From NCBI GenBank assembly GCA_049324315.1, contig JBMOKU010000048.1, positions 1 to 61,855 on the forward strand: a stretch of 61,855 nt of DNA. The letters run 5' to 3'. Of this stretch, positions 7,883 through 15,735 are shown piece after piece. Position 1 is the stretch's first letter. Each line of letters opens with the position of its first letter. A program made the position numbers and the translations under genes. The notes beneath the pieces are model-generated. The model saw nothing but the letters and a program-made list of their open reading frames with translations. It was not told the origin of the DNA and ran no database searches. The stretch comes from JBMOKU01 sp049324315 (GTDB lineage: Bacteria > Bacillota > Clostridia > Peptostreptococcales > Thermotaleaceae).

Positions 7883-7926
7883 TTTCCTCACAACACCGAA
7901 ATAATATTATAAGGAGGAGAAATGGT

Positions 7927-8565
7927 ATGGATGCATTGAGAGTTTACTCCGAAAAACAAGAAAACCAGATAGCGAGGAGCCCCCAAACAATCTCGACTCG
8001 AAAAGCAACATCCAACGACGTAGCAAGTATCTACAAAATCGCATGTTCAGTAGGAACAAAAACAAAGAAATCCCAAGCAGGATTTTTGATGGATGATTAT
8101 GCAGCTAAGCCAAAACACTATCAAAAATTCTTTTTCGAAAGACTCCTGGAATTAGACCACTTTTATATTGCCGAAGGACATCAGGCATTGGGCTTTCTTA
8201 TGGCCTATACAAAAGATCAATGGTTGAAGTACAATCCTACATGGATAGAAGATATCAACTGGCGACCTGATTTCAATATGAAAAAGACCGATAACTTTGT
8301 CGTCATTGATAAGACTGCCATCTTATCAAATTTGACCGGAAAAGGCATAGGCAGTCTTTTATATAAACAATTGATAAAGGATCTAAAAGCAAAGGGAATT
8401 CAACATATTTTCGCTGAGACAATCATCAGCCCCGTTCCAAATTTTGCATCTCTCGCTTTCCGTGAAAAACAGAAATATACACTGGCTGGGATGCGATATG
8501 AAGAGTATAACGGAACGATGTACACAGATTTAATTTATTACAAGCCCGTGGAATTAATGATGTAA
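7927..8565 (+). CDS. GNAT-family N-acetyltransferase under c-di-AMP riboswitches
   Basis: 212 aa with one GNAT fold over about residues 24-205. The acetyl-CoA loop appears in the LTGKGIGSLLYKQL segment (the Q/RxxGxG/A-type motif, here G-K-G-I-G). The first ~22 residues look disordered. The substrate cannot be told from the sequence. It is not the usual beta-lysine acetyltransferase AblB, which is longer and follows ablA. The start ATG follows AAGGAGGAG. It is the only gene after two tandem c-di-AMP aptamers, so it probably serves an osmotic or potassium-related need; that is inference. A terminator follows at 8748. Confidence 0.82.
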   Translation: MDALRVYSEKQENQIARSPQTISTRKATSNDVASIYKIACSVGTKTKKSQAGFLMDDYAAKPKHYQKFFFERLLELDHFYIAEGHQALGFLMAYTKDQWLKYNPTWIEDINWRPDFNMKKTDNFVVIDKTAILSNLTGKGIGSLLYKQLIKDLKAKGIQHIFAETIISPVPNFASLAFREKQKYTLAGMRYEEYNGTMYTDLIYYKPVELMM

Positions 8566-8589
8566 GGACAAAATCACCCTATCGAACAG

Positions 8590-8700
8590 CTATATGTAGG
8601 GGCGCCCATTGGGCGTCCGCAAGGAATGCCATTCCATCTACTGCACCATGCTTTTCTTGTTATTAGGGGTCAACGGACGCGCAATGCGCGCCCCTACGGT
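8590..8700. repeat. GTAGGGGC-type inverted-repeat element, copy 1
   Basis: TATATGTAGGGGCGCCCATT on the left and CGCAATGCGCGCCCCTACGG on the right form imperfect inverted ends around about 60 bases of non-coding DNA. The same GTAGGGG...CCCCTAC ends recur near 34690 and 57750. It is probably a non-autonomous palindromic repeat. The 8566-8779 gap holds nothing else but a terminator. Confidence 0.7.
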
Positions 8701-8747
8701 TATATTTATCTACAGAAGTTTTACGCAGACTGTTCTCTCAATATAAT

Positions 8748-8781
8748 AAAAAACTATGGAACTTCCGTTCCATAGTTTTTT
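8748..8781. terminator. bidirectional terminator
   Basis: AAAAACTATGGAAC-ttcc-GTTCCATAGTTTTTT. The stem has A- and T-runs on both sides, so it can stop the acetyltransferase transcript (plus) and the activase operon (minus). Confidence 0.85.
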
Positions 8782-9763
8782 ATGCCAATTTTTCCTTTTC
8801 GCCTGTATCCACCCGACTCCATCGACCGCATTTATCCCCCCATCTGGCAGCTAACGTTTCATTTTTGAGGAATTGTACGATTTCACATAGATTCGGACAG
8901 CCTTCACATTCAAAGCTTTTTACCTTAAAGTCGCATTCCGCGGTTTCAAAGCCGGTAAAATCTGTATACCCTTTCTTTCTAACCTCTTCTTTAGCCAAAA
9001 GGCAAGCACCAATAGCTCCCATCACATTTGCATGCTTCGGTACAATGATTTCACAGCCCAGCATTCTTTCGAAGGCCTTGAGTATACCAACGTTGGCTGC
9101 TACACCACCTTGGAAAATAACAGGTGACTTGATTTCTTTCCCTTTGCCTAAATTATTCAGATAGTTCCTGGCCAGAGCTTCACACAGGCCATTTATGATG
9201 TCCTCCTGATTGTGCCCTAACTGCTGCTTATGGATCATATCCGACTCTGCAAATACAGCACACCTGCCTGCTATTCTAACAGGCGTAGTGGATTTCAAAG
9301 CCATGGTGCCGAATTCTTCGATGGGGATGTCCAACCGCTCCGCTTGACGGTCTAAAAAGGAACCCGTACCGGCAGCACAAACGGTATTCATGGCAAAATC
9401 ATAGATAATCCCGTCACGGAGCAAGATAATTTTTGAATCCTGTCCTCCAATTTCAATGATCGTCTTCACCTTTGGCACATATTTCAACGCAGCTACTCCA
9501 TGGGACGTAATCTCGTTTTTTACGATATCAGCTCCGGTTATATGGGCAGCAAGCTGTCTGCCACTTCCCGTGGTCCCAACACCGAGAATCTCCACATCAT
9601 TACCAAGCCTCTCCCTCATCTCTGCAAGACCGTCCTTGATTGCTTTAATAGGCTTGCCTTGTGTTCGCAAATAGAGGGTCTCAACGATCTGATCCTCCGT
9701 ATCCATTACAACAATATTTGTACTCACAGAACCAACATCAATGCCAAGATAGTATTTTTTCAT
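8780..9763 (-). CDS. BadF/HgdC-type ATP-dependent activase
   Basis: 327 aa. It is an ASKHA-fold ATPase of the kind that drives one electron into 2-hydroxyacyl-CoA dehydratases or related reductases. Phosphate loops are seen at the N-terminus (GIDVGSVSTN) and at IEIGGQDSKII, plus the NTVCAAGTGSFLD and AGRCAVFAESD segments, whose cysteines hold the intersubunit 4Fe-4S cluster in the family. A further CEGCPNLCEI cluster near the C-terminus matches the longer COG1924 branch. ATG 9763 follows CAGGAGGGAA. It overlaps the next gene by 26 bases. The true electron acceptor is unknown; the two upstream proteins are the obvious candidates. Confidence 0.92.
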   Translation of the reverse strand: MKKYYLGIDVGSVSTNIVVMDTEDQIVETLYLRTQGKPIKAIKDGLAEMRERLGNDVEILGVGTTGSGRQLAAHITGADIVKNEITSHGVAALKYVPKVKTIIEIGGQDSKIILLRDGIIYDFAMNTVCAAGTGSFLDRQAERLDIPIEEFGTMALKSTTPVRIAGRCAVFAESDMIHKQQLGHNQEDIINGLCEALARNYLNNLGKGKEIKSPVIFQGGVAANVGILKAFERMLGCEIIVPKHANVMGAIGACLLAKEEVRKKGYTDFTGFETAECDFKVKSFECEGCPNLCEIVQFLKNETLAARWGDKCGRWSRVDTGEKEKLA

Positions 9764-10847
9764 TTTCTAATGATTCCCTCCTGTTTTTCAATAAATCAAC
9801 AAAAGCCTCCAATCGAGTGACATATCCGGCTTCCCCCGTCATCTCATCAATAATCAAAGACAAAACCGGAATATTTTTCTCCTCTTGGATCATAGGCATA
9901 AGACTCATGGATATGATCTCAGGCATACAAGTGAAAGGCAATACATGAACAACACCATCAAAATGTTTTTCTCCAAACAGAACAGTATGTCCCACCGTTT
10001 CCCTGGCATGTCCTCCAATGCAGTCCGGCAGATACGCTGCTGCTGCCTTTCTGATTTCCATTTCTCCAGTCATTCCCAGACTTCTATAAACCAAATGTTC
10101 TTTTAACCAGCCCCCTGCAGTATGGGATTTTCGCACAGATATACCTAGATCATTCAACTTTCTGCCTATATCAAAGTTTGCAAAATCCTCAATTACCGTG
10201 TATATTTCCCCTACTACACCAATTTTCAGTATATCCCTCTCTTTATCCAAGGGAACTTGTCTCAAATGCTCCAGGGCTAGGTCCAGGTGCACACTCATTT
10301 TGGACGATCCATAACTTTTCTCTAATTCTGCAATCGTGTATTGATAGATTTTATCCATCTCTCCTTTTTTTATTTCATAAGGCTTCCATGATAAAATAAA
10401 ATCCTCCATTTGATTTAGTTTGTTTAAAACCTTTGCTGCATTTCTCAAGCATTTCGCGATTTTGACGATATTTTTTGTATTGGCAATCTTACTGACTCTA
10501 TGGTAGAATTCTTTCATATTGCCTTCCGGTGCTTCCAGCACGACAACTTCCACATCGTACCCCAGGTCCTTTAATATCTCCTTCTGAACTTCAGAATAAT
10601 ATCCATAACGGCATGGCCCACAGCTGCCAGTTATCACAATGGTATCCGCACCTTGCTCGATACTCTCGATGTAGTTTCCCATATTGATTTTCAAGGGAAG
10701 ACAAATCAATTCCGGAGCGTGCTTCGTACCTATTTCCAATGTTTTTTTACTGCATGGCGGCGGTACAACTGTTTCTACACCCAAATCATCGAATAAGGCT
10801 TTAATGGATATGTAAGTATTCCCCATATGGGGAAAAGTTATTTTCAT
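9738..10847 (-). CDS. 2-hydroxyacyl-CoA dehydratase-like (HgdB/COG3581) protein
   Basis: 369 aa. It resembles the C-terminal dehydratase-like part of the very long fused activase proteins found in many anaerobes. Cysteines likely to hold Fe-S clusters are in PPPCSK, ELICLPLK and TGSCGPCRYGYYSE, with later ones in LPDCIGG and PFTCMPE. It overlaps the genes on both sides (47 and 26 bases), which points to a tightly coupled complex. ATG 10847 follows GGAGGGG. Whether it acts on a CoA ester or, like double-cubane proteins, on a small molecule cannot be decided here. Confidence 0.85.
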   Translation of the reverse strand: MKITFPHMGNTYISIKALFDDLGVETVVPPPCSKKTLEIGTKHAPELICLPLKINMGNYIESIEQGADTIVITGSCGPCRYGYYSEVQKEILKDLGYDVEVVVLEAPEGNMKEFYHRVSKIANTKNIVKIAKCLRNAAKVLNKLNQMEDFILSWKPYEIKKGEMDKIYQYTIAELEKSYGSSKMSVHLDLALEHLRQVPLDKERDILKIGVVGEIYTVIEDFANFDIGRKLNDLGISVRKSHTAGGWLKEHLVYRSLGMTGEMEIRKAAAAYLPDCIGGHARETVGHTVLFGEKHFDGVVHVLPFTCMPEIISMSLMPMIQEEKNIPVLSLIIDEMTGEAGYVTRLEAFVDLLKNRRESLENEKILSWH

Positions 10848-11814
10848 ATGTTCCCCTCCATCTAATCATATCTACAAAGGCTTCAATACGCGTATCGATT
10901 CCTGCTTCACCGGTGTGTTCATCAATCGTCAGCATGGCAAAGGGCTTATTCGTATTTCTACGGACCCTTCTTTCGATAATATCTGCAATAACAGAATCTA
11001 ATCCACATCCAAAAGAAGAAAGGTAAATAATCCCACAAACCTCCTTTTGTTCCATTGCATAAAATGCTGCACCCAAAAGCTTTCTTCCAAAACTCCAAAA
11101 CATTTTTTTATCCATGGATTTTGCCTTTTCATTGATGATAGGCGTAGAAATATTATCCGCAGTCAATACATCCATCCCCTGTCGCCTAAGCTTTTCAATA
11201 AGATTCATACTTGTGTAAGGGTCATAGATGTTATAGGAATGTCCCAGCAGGAGAATTTGAGACTTATGATATCTAGGTTCTCTAGCGGATTTTCCAGGGG
11301 AATACACCAAATCAATGGGCAGCGCCCCCTGCTTTATCTGCCTTCTATACTCATAGTAGTCTTCCATAGCCTTTTCAAAACTATATTCAATCAGCTCCTC
11401 ATCTTTCGTAACATAGCTGCCAATTTCGTAAACCGTCTCTAGCAATTTATTTTTTGACTTATAAAAATCAATCTTCGTGTCAATGATTGGTGGCAAATCC
11501 TTAATCGAGCTCTTTATCAACTCAGGCAATCCACAAAATTTGGGACATATATACTCTCCCGCATATATACTCATTATTTTGGGCACGAAAATATAATCTA
11601 CATGTAAATCTATCAACTCTATAATATGACCATTAAAAACCTTTACCGGCAGACAAACCTCATCAATGATGTTTTTTACACCCTTCTCAAGAATATGTTT
11701 ATTCGTACCCCGAGAAACAACAACCTCTGCCCCGAGACCTTCAAAGAATTTTATCCACAAAGGAAAATAGTCATAATACAGCAAACCTTTGGGTATCCCG
11801 ATCCTTTTCTTCAT
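10801..11814 (-). CDS. DUF2229-type activase-associated protein
   Basis: 337 aa. The family start IGIPKGLLYYDYFPLW and conserved cysteines (DEVCLPVK, EYICPKFCGLPE, SSFGCGLDS) mark it as the DUF2229/COG3580 partner of BadF-type activases. An in-frame start at 11877 would add 21 unrelated residues; ATG 11814, after GGGGGAG, fits the family. It is first of three genes that together correspond to one giant fused protein in other Clostridia. It probably forms the electron-accepting complex with the following HgdB-like protein. Confidence 0.85.
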   Translation of the reverse strand: MKKRIGIPKGLLYYDYFPLWIKFFEGLGAEVVVSRGTNKHILEKGVKNIIDEVCLPVKVFNGHIIELIDLHVDYIFVPKIMSIYAGEYICPKFCGLPELIKSSIKDLPPIIDTKIDFYKSKNKLLETVYEIGSYVTKDEELIEYSFEKAMEDYYEYRRQIKQGALPIDLVYSPGKSAREPRYHKSQILLLGHSYNIYDPYTSMNLIEKLRRQGMDVLTADNISTPIINEKAKSMDKKMFWSFGRKLLGAAFYAMEQKEVCGIIYLSSFGCGLDSVIADIIERRVRRNTNKPFAMLTIDEHTGEAGIDTRIEAFVDMIRWRGTYENNFSPYGEYLHIH

Positions 11815-11991
11815 TTGCTTTCTCCCCCATTCTTCTACGGAAAAATCTGTATAGCCTTTTGTATCTTTGCCAATCATTTGAGAATTTATTCATTTGCAAA
11901 GAAGGTTTCTACATCAGTAAAAGAATCAAAGCGGGCGAACGCTGTTCCCCCATACAATCATATTTCCCACAGAAGGTTCCCTTAATGACAG

Positions 11992-12018
11992 AAAAAGGTA
12001 AGCCTACGCTTACCTTAT
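11992..12018 (-). terminator. terminator of the TIGR03915/TIGR03916 pair
   Basis: On the minus strand ATAAGGTAAGCGTAGGCTTACCTTTTTC: a good stem followed by T's, 13 bases after the stop at 12031. Confidence 0.75.
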
Positions 12019-12030
12019 ATCCATATCTGT

Positions 12031-12768
12031 TCAGTTTTTTTCAATGAGATATTTCCAGTATTTCATCGGCATATTACTTTTCTGCAGCTTAGGGTTAATT
12101 CTTTCCTTTATGGCAATCTTCTTAAAGTATTCCTTCCATAGGCTTTGCCAATACTGCTCTTCTTCAGAGAGTCGAATCTCTTTATGAAGGTTAATTTCTG
12201 TGATGATCCACTCCTTTTGATTATATACAGCACCTATCCCTCGTTTCACATCATGAATCATCCAGTGCTGGTCAGAAAGCCGCTGTACAAAGTGGGGTGC
12301 CAGTAAACCAATGGTATTATATCGGGGCTCAATAGGTGCATAGTAGCGGTCTTCACCGATGCTTCGGAAGCGAATCAATCCCAGTAACGCATGTCTTTCG
12401 CTGGCTACTTTTCGGTGAAGTTCATGAACCCGCAGCACCTCATCCTTTGCCAAGTAATCATCCACAGTTCCCCCAACCTTCCACCCCAGTTTCAAGTACT
12501 TGTAAATGGCTGTTCCAACATCTTGGGTTTCTGACAAAAAAGCATAAAAAACATATTCTAAGGCATGTAAAGAGATTTTTTCAATAATGGAGCGATAGAC
12601 CCTTCCTGCCTTTTCCGTATCTGTATGGATATCCACGCTTTGCATCAAAAAATCTTCTTGAAATTCACCGGAAGCTGCGATTCTCTCCGGCTGCTCCCCT
12701 CGATAATAGGCTTCATAAATGGCCGTAAGAAGACCGTCAAAGGTGCCGTCATAAACATAAGCATGCAT
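12031..12768 (-). CDS. TIGR03915-family probable DNA metabolism protein
   Basis: 245 aa. The start YVYDGTFDGLLTAIYEAY and the later VHELHRKVASERHALLGLIRF stretch are typical of the TIGR03915 family. Members sit next to, or are fused with, a uracil-DNA-glycosylase-like domain and a TIGR03916 radical-SAM protein. Here no glycosylase domain is fused. Its ATG overlaps the stop of the radical-SAM gene (TAATG), so both are co-translated. A DNA repair or modification role is proposed for the family; the reaction is unknown. Confidence 0.85.
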   Translation of the reverse strand: MHAYVYDGTFDGLLTAIYEAYYRGEQPERIAASGEFQEDFLMQSVDIHTDTEKAGRVYRSIIEKISLHALEYVFYAFLSETQDVGTAIYKYLKLGWKVGGTVDDYLAKDEVLRVHELHRKVASERHALLGLIRFRSIGEDRYYAPIEPRYNTIGLLAPHFVQRLSDQHWMIHDVKRGIGAVYNQKEWIITEINLHKEIRLSEEEQYWQSLWKEYFKKIAIKERINPKLQKSNMPMKYWKYLIEKN

Positions 12769-14075
12769 TATAATTCCCCCGTTATTCTTGTTGTGCTGTC
12801 TTCTAATGCCATCATGGTAGGAAACAGTGAAAAGATCGATAGCTGTTCTCCATCATCTTTTTTTGCTTTCTTGATTTTTTCATCCACGAGGCTGTAGCGG
12901 ATCGACGCTTCTTTCATTTCCTTATCACCATAAAACTTCCCCTGACAGGTAATGAAATATTTTGCTCTTTTTAGCACAACACCAAGCTTTTTTAAATTGT
13001 CATAATCTAATGAGCAAACCTTTCGGGTAGAAAAAATACGCATGGCGGATTTAACGCCAATACCCGGTATTCTTAATAGCATTTCGTAACTGCAGCGGTT
13101 TATTTCAACAGGAAAAAGATGAATGTTCCTCAATGCCCAATCACATTTGGGGTCTACCTGGGTGTCGAAATCCGGATTTGTTTCATCTAAAAGTTCATTC
13201 GCCGTAAAACCGTAATATCTAAGGAGCCAATCGGCTTGGTAAATGCGATGCTCCCTCAGTAATGGAGGCATATGGATTGCCGGAAGATTAGGATGATTCC
13301 CAACCGGTACATAAGCAGAATAATACACCCTCTTAAGAGAAAACCGCTGATATAGATTTTCAGAAAGCCTGAGAATATTTAAATCATGGTCTTGGGTAGC
13401 ACCGACAATCAATTGGGTACTCTGTCCGGCAGGTACAAACAAAGGGGTATTTCGAAATCTCTTTTTCTCTTCTGCCCGTTCATTAATTTTGGACGAAATC
13501 AACCCCATAGGCTTAATAATTTCTTCCTTTTTCTTCTGTGGCGCCAATAGCTTTAACCCATCATTGGACGGCAGTTCTATATTGACACTCATTCTATCCA
13601 CCAGCCCTCCTGCTTCTTCAATCAACACAGGATCCGCACCGGGAATAGCTTTCAGATGGATATACCCATTGTATCGATGATCCTTTCGGAGTTTACGTAC
13701 GGTTTGGAGCAGCAGCTCCATGGTATAGTTGGGATTTTTATATACTGCCGAGCTTAAAAACAGGCCTTCGATATAGTTTCTTCGATAAAAATTGATCGTC
13801 AAATCCGCCACCTCATCCGGCGTAAAGACAGCTCTCGGCACATCATTGCCGGCCCGATTCACGCAATATACACAATCATAGATACAGTAATTGGTAAAAA
13901 GTATTTTCAATAGAGAGATGCATCTTCCATCATCCGACCAGCTGTGGCATATACCGCTGATACTGCTGTTACCTAATTGGCCTTTTCTATTTTTTCGAGA
14001 GCTTCCGCTGGAAGAGCAAGACACATCATATTTTGCCGCATCCGATAAGACTTTTAATTTCTCGTGTAGTTCCAA
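12768..14075 (-). CDS. TIGR03916 radical SAM protein, putative DNA repair/modification
   Basis: About 435 aa. The radical-SAM cysteine motif is seen as CIYDCVYC (CxxxCxxC). Near the C-terminus there is a helix-hairpin-helix-like LLRIPGIGVKSAMRIF, suggesting DNA binding. The family pairs with TIGR03915. No ATG start is available. A TTG at 14093 is possible, but TTG 14075 after GAGGTGG gives the family N-terminus (ELHEKLKVLSDAAKYDVSC) and is preferred. No glycosylase gene lies beside it. Confidence 0.88.
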   Translation of the reverse strand: MELHEKLKVLSDAAKYDVSCSSSGSSRKNRKGQLGNSSISGICHSWSDDGRCISLLKILFTNYCIYDCVYCVNRAGNDVPRAVFTPDEVADLTINFYRRNYIEGLFLSSAVYKNPNYTMELLLQTVRKLRKDHRYNGYIHLKAIPGADPVLIEEAGGLVDRMSVNIELPSNDGLKLLAPQKKKEEIIKPMGLISSKINERAEEKKRFRNTPLFVPAGQSTQLIVGATQDHDLNILRLSENLYQRFSLKRVYYSAYVPVGNHPNLPAIHMPPLLREHRIYQADWLLRYYGFTANELLDETNPDFDTQVDPKCDWALRNIHLFPVEINRCSYEMLLRIPGIGVKSAMRIFSTRKVCSLDYDNLKKLGVVLKRAKYFITCQGKFYGDKEMKEASIRYSLVDEKIKKAKKDDGEQLSIFSLFPTMMALEDSTTRITGEL

Positions 14076-14205
14076 TGCTTCCACCTCAATCAATCCTTTT
14101 ACCCTTATTTTACCATATTTTCACGAGTTTGCAAACATACGTTCGGTATATAGAATTAGTATATTCTTAATGCATTATTCTATATAAGGTATACTAAGTA
14201 CGTTA

Positions 14206-14310
14206 CATCCGCTATGCCACAGGGGACAGTTCCATCGTTTTCCCTTCGGTCCTTCGCTACGCTTCGGAAACGCTCGAACCGTCCCCATGGCTCCGCTACT
14301 TTGTGGCTAA
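14206..14310. repeat. CGCCACGGGGACAGTTCC-type palindromic repeat, copy 1
   Basis: It contains CACAGGGGACAGTTCCATCG, then TTTTCCCTTCGGTCCTTCGC, then CGGAAACGCTCGAACCGTCC and CCATGGC. GGGGACAGTTC...GAACCGTCCCC form the inverted ends. A near-identical copy is at 35930-36040 and a half copy at 34795-34835. It lies between divergent transcription units and has no coding potential. It fills most of the 14076-14388 gap together with AT-rich DNA. Confidence 0.75.
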
Positions 14311-14343
14311 CTGCAATATACTTAGTTTATTTATATACAAATG

Positions 14344-14382
14344 AAAAGGGAGCTTTCCCTATCTAAGAAAACTCCCTTTTTC
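14344..14382. terminator. terminator downstream of the glutaredoxin gene
   Basis: AAAAGGGAG, 20-base loop region, CTCCCTTTTT: inverted arms with A/T tails on both strands, just beyond the glutaredoxin stop. Confidence 0.65.
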
Positions 14383-14388
14383 TTTCAT

Positions 14389-14619
14389 TTATTTTAACAA
14401 TTGATCTAATCTATTTCTATCGAACCCTTGTATAATCTCATCTTCTACCACAATAACCGGCACGCCCATAAATCCTTTGGATATAAGTTCCTTTCTTGCC
14501 GTCATATCTTTGGATACATTCTTTTCTTGAAAATCTACATGCTTCGCTTTTAAATAATCCTTTGCTTCATGGCAGTAATGACAAGTATCACTGGTATATA
14601 CAACGATATTTTTCTTCAT
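14389..14619 (-). CDS. glutaredoxin-like protein
   Basis: 76 aa thioredoxin-fold protein with the redox motif CHYC at about residues 13-16 and the GVPVIVV cis-proline region. It resembles NrdH/YruB-type mini-glutaredoxins that handle thiol-disulfide exchange in the cytoplasm. ATG 14619 follows AAAGGAGG. It lies next to an Fe-S membrane protein and a HesB-like selenoprotein, which suggests a redox or Fe-S context, though each has its own translation start and may be separately transcribed. Confidence 0.92.
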   Translation of the reverse strand: MKKNIVVYTSDTCHYCHEAKDYLKAKHVDFQEKNVSKDMTARKELISKGFMGVPVIVVEDEIIQGFDRNRLDQLLK

Positions 14620-14690
14620 TTTTTAGTCCTCCTTTTATATTTGACTACAGTTTATAGTATATGCCATACCCACACAATTGATTACGATAA

Positions 14691-15218
14691 TTATGCTGCC
14701 TTTTCTTTATGATCTTTTTTATGCACTTCAGCAGGTTTGTTCTTTTTATCCTTTAAGTCTTTTATTAATCCTGTACCATACCCCATAGGACAGACTTGAC
14801 ACCAGCTTCTGGGTTTAAAGATAATACCCATAATTACCCCCAAAGCCAGCGATGCTGTCATAAGCCTAAACACACCAAAGGCAACGGCTTTGATAATATT
14901 TGGTTGATGGACTGCATGGAACATCGATATAGAAAACATGATCATCATTAGCGCTAATAGAAAATTCTTTGCCTTTTTTCCCTTTAAAGCTGACGGCAGG
15001 TTATTGTTTAAACTGATATACTGCAGGAATTTTCCTAGAATGGACCCCCTAGGGCAATACTTAGAGCAATGAATCTTGCCCCTTCCTTTGAGAGCGTGAT
15101 ATACGGGCGCTCCCATACACACGAATCCTAATAGACCAAAACGAATATCAATAATTGACAATACAATAAACCCTACCATCAATATCCATGACCAAGATTG
15201 ATGTGACTTCTTTGACAT
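14691..15218 (-). CDS. NapH/RdxA-like 4Fe-4S membrane protein
   Basis: 175 aa. About four membrane segments and two cysteine-proline motifs, CSKYCPRG and CQVCPMGYG, as in NapH/NirI-type electron transfer proteins. It is shorter than NapH and lacks two-ferredoxin tandem domains. The C-terminus is rich in Lys/His. The start ATG 15218 follows AAAGGAGAG; upstream in-frame ATGs up to 15296 lack a good site. It begins 68 bases after the selenoprotein gene. The electron donor and acceptor are unknown. Confidence 0.78.
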   Translation of the reverse strand: MSKKSHQSWSWILMVGFIVLSIIDIRFGLLGFVCMGAPVYHALKGRGKIHCSKYCPRGSILGKFLQYISLNNNLPSALKGKKAKNFLLALMMIMFSISMFHAVHQPNIIKAVAFGVFRLMTASLALGVIMGIIFKPRSWCQVCPMGYGTGLIKDLKDKKNKPAEVHKKDHKEKAA

Positions 15219-15286
15219 ACTGTCTCTCCTTTCACTGACTGTAGGCAGGGTACGATTATCCTCGCCCATAGTATCCATCATCATCA

Positions 15287-15586
15287 CTATGAGCAAGTAG
15301 ACCCTCCTACACCGGGTAAGATTCTAAATCCTTTGCTAAACCAACTGTCTGAATAGTCAATGGTAAAACCATCAAACTGCTTCAACAAATCCTTTTCTAC
15401 AACGGCTTTGATACCGTTGGTTTCTTCCATATAGTCTGTTTCCTGCTTTGACCCTTCCAGGGCTATCCCGAAAACCGGGCCACCTCAGCCAAAGCCTTTA
15501 ACAAAAATTCGTAAATAGGTCTGTTCAATATCCTTCATTTGTTCTTTAATCTTTTTCTGTGCTTTCGCACCAATCTTTATATTCAT
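15287..15586 (-). CDS. HesB-like selenoprotein (UGA = selenocysteine at codon 34)
   Basis: 99 aa. The frame from ATG 15586 (AGGAGG, 7-base spacing) runs to TAG at 15287 with a single in-frame TGA at 15485-15487. Around it the protein reads FVKGFG-U-GGPVFGIALE, the HesB/IscA-like block where the first cluster cysteine normally stands; the C-terminus ends GGSTCS. HesB-like selenoproteins are an established bacterial family. Directly after the UGA, GGCCCGGTTTTCGGG can fold as a bacterial SECIS-like hairpin. Such proteins probably handle Fe-S or redox chemistry. Ordinary gene finders would miss or split this gene. A sequencing error or dead gene is unlikely because identity continues on both sides. 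Confidence 0.9.
15465..15487 (-). promoter_or_regulatory. SECIS-like hairpin after the UGA codon
   Basis: Minus strand, right after TGA: GGTGGCCCGGTTTTCGGGAT, in which CCCG-gtttt-CGGG makes the stem and a G starts the apical loop, as in bacterial SECIS elements bound by SelB. Confidence 0.6.
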
Positions 15587-15693
15587 CGTAAACCTCCTCA
15601 TTTTATATTTCAACCCCCTCCCCTAGGGGGTGTGTTTCTACTATCATTTTATTCTCCTCACATTATTTTGTCAACTGATTTTATGAAAAAAGC

Positions 15694-15735
15694 AGCAAAA
15701 AAGATAGGGCTTCTATTTAAAACCCTATCTCCCTA
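15694..15735 (-). terminator. terminator of the 15725-16300 gene
   Basis: Minus strand AGATAGGGTTTTAAATAGAAGCCCTATCTTTTTTG: strong stem and U-run overlapping the end of the gene. Confidence 0.85.

Noticed and set aside
15485..15487. TGA read as a true stop or a sequencing error in the HesB-like gene
   Set aside because: The frame keeps family likeness on both sides, has a good start, a hairpin after the UGA and a natural stop. Sec decoding explains it better.
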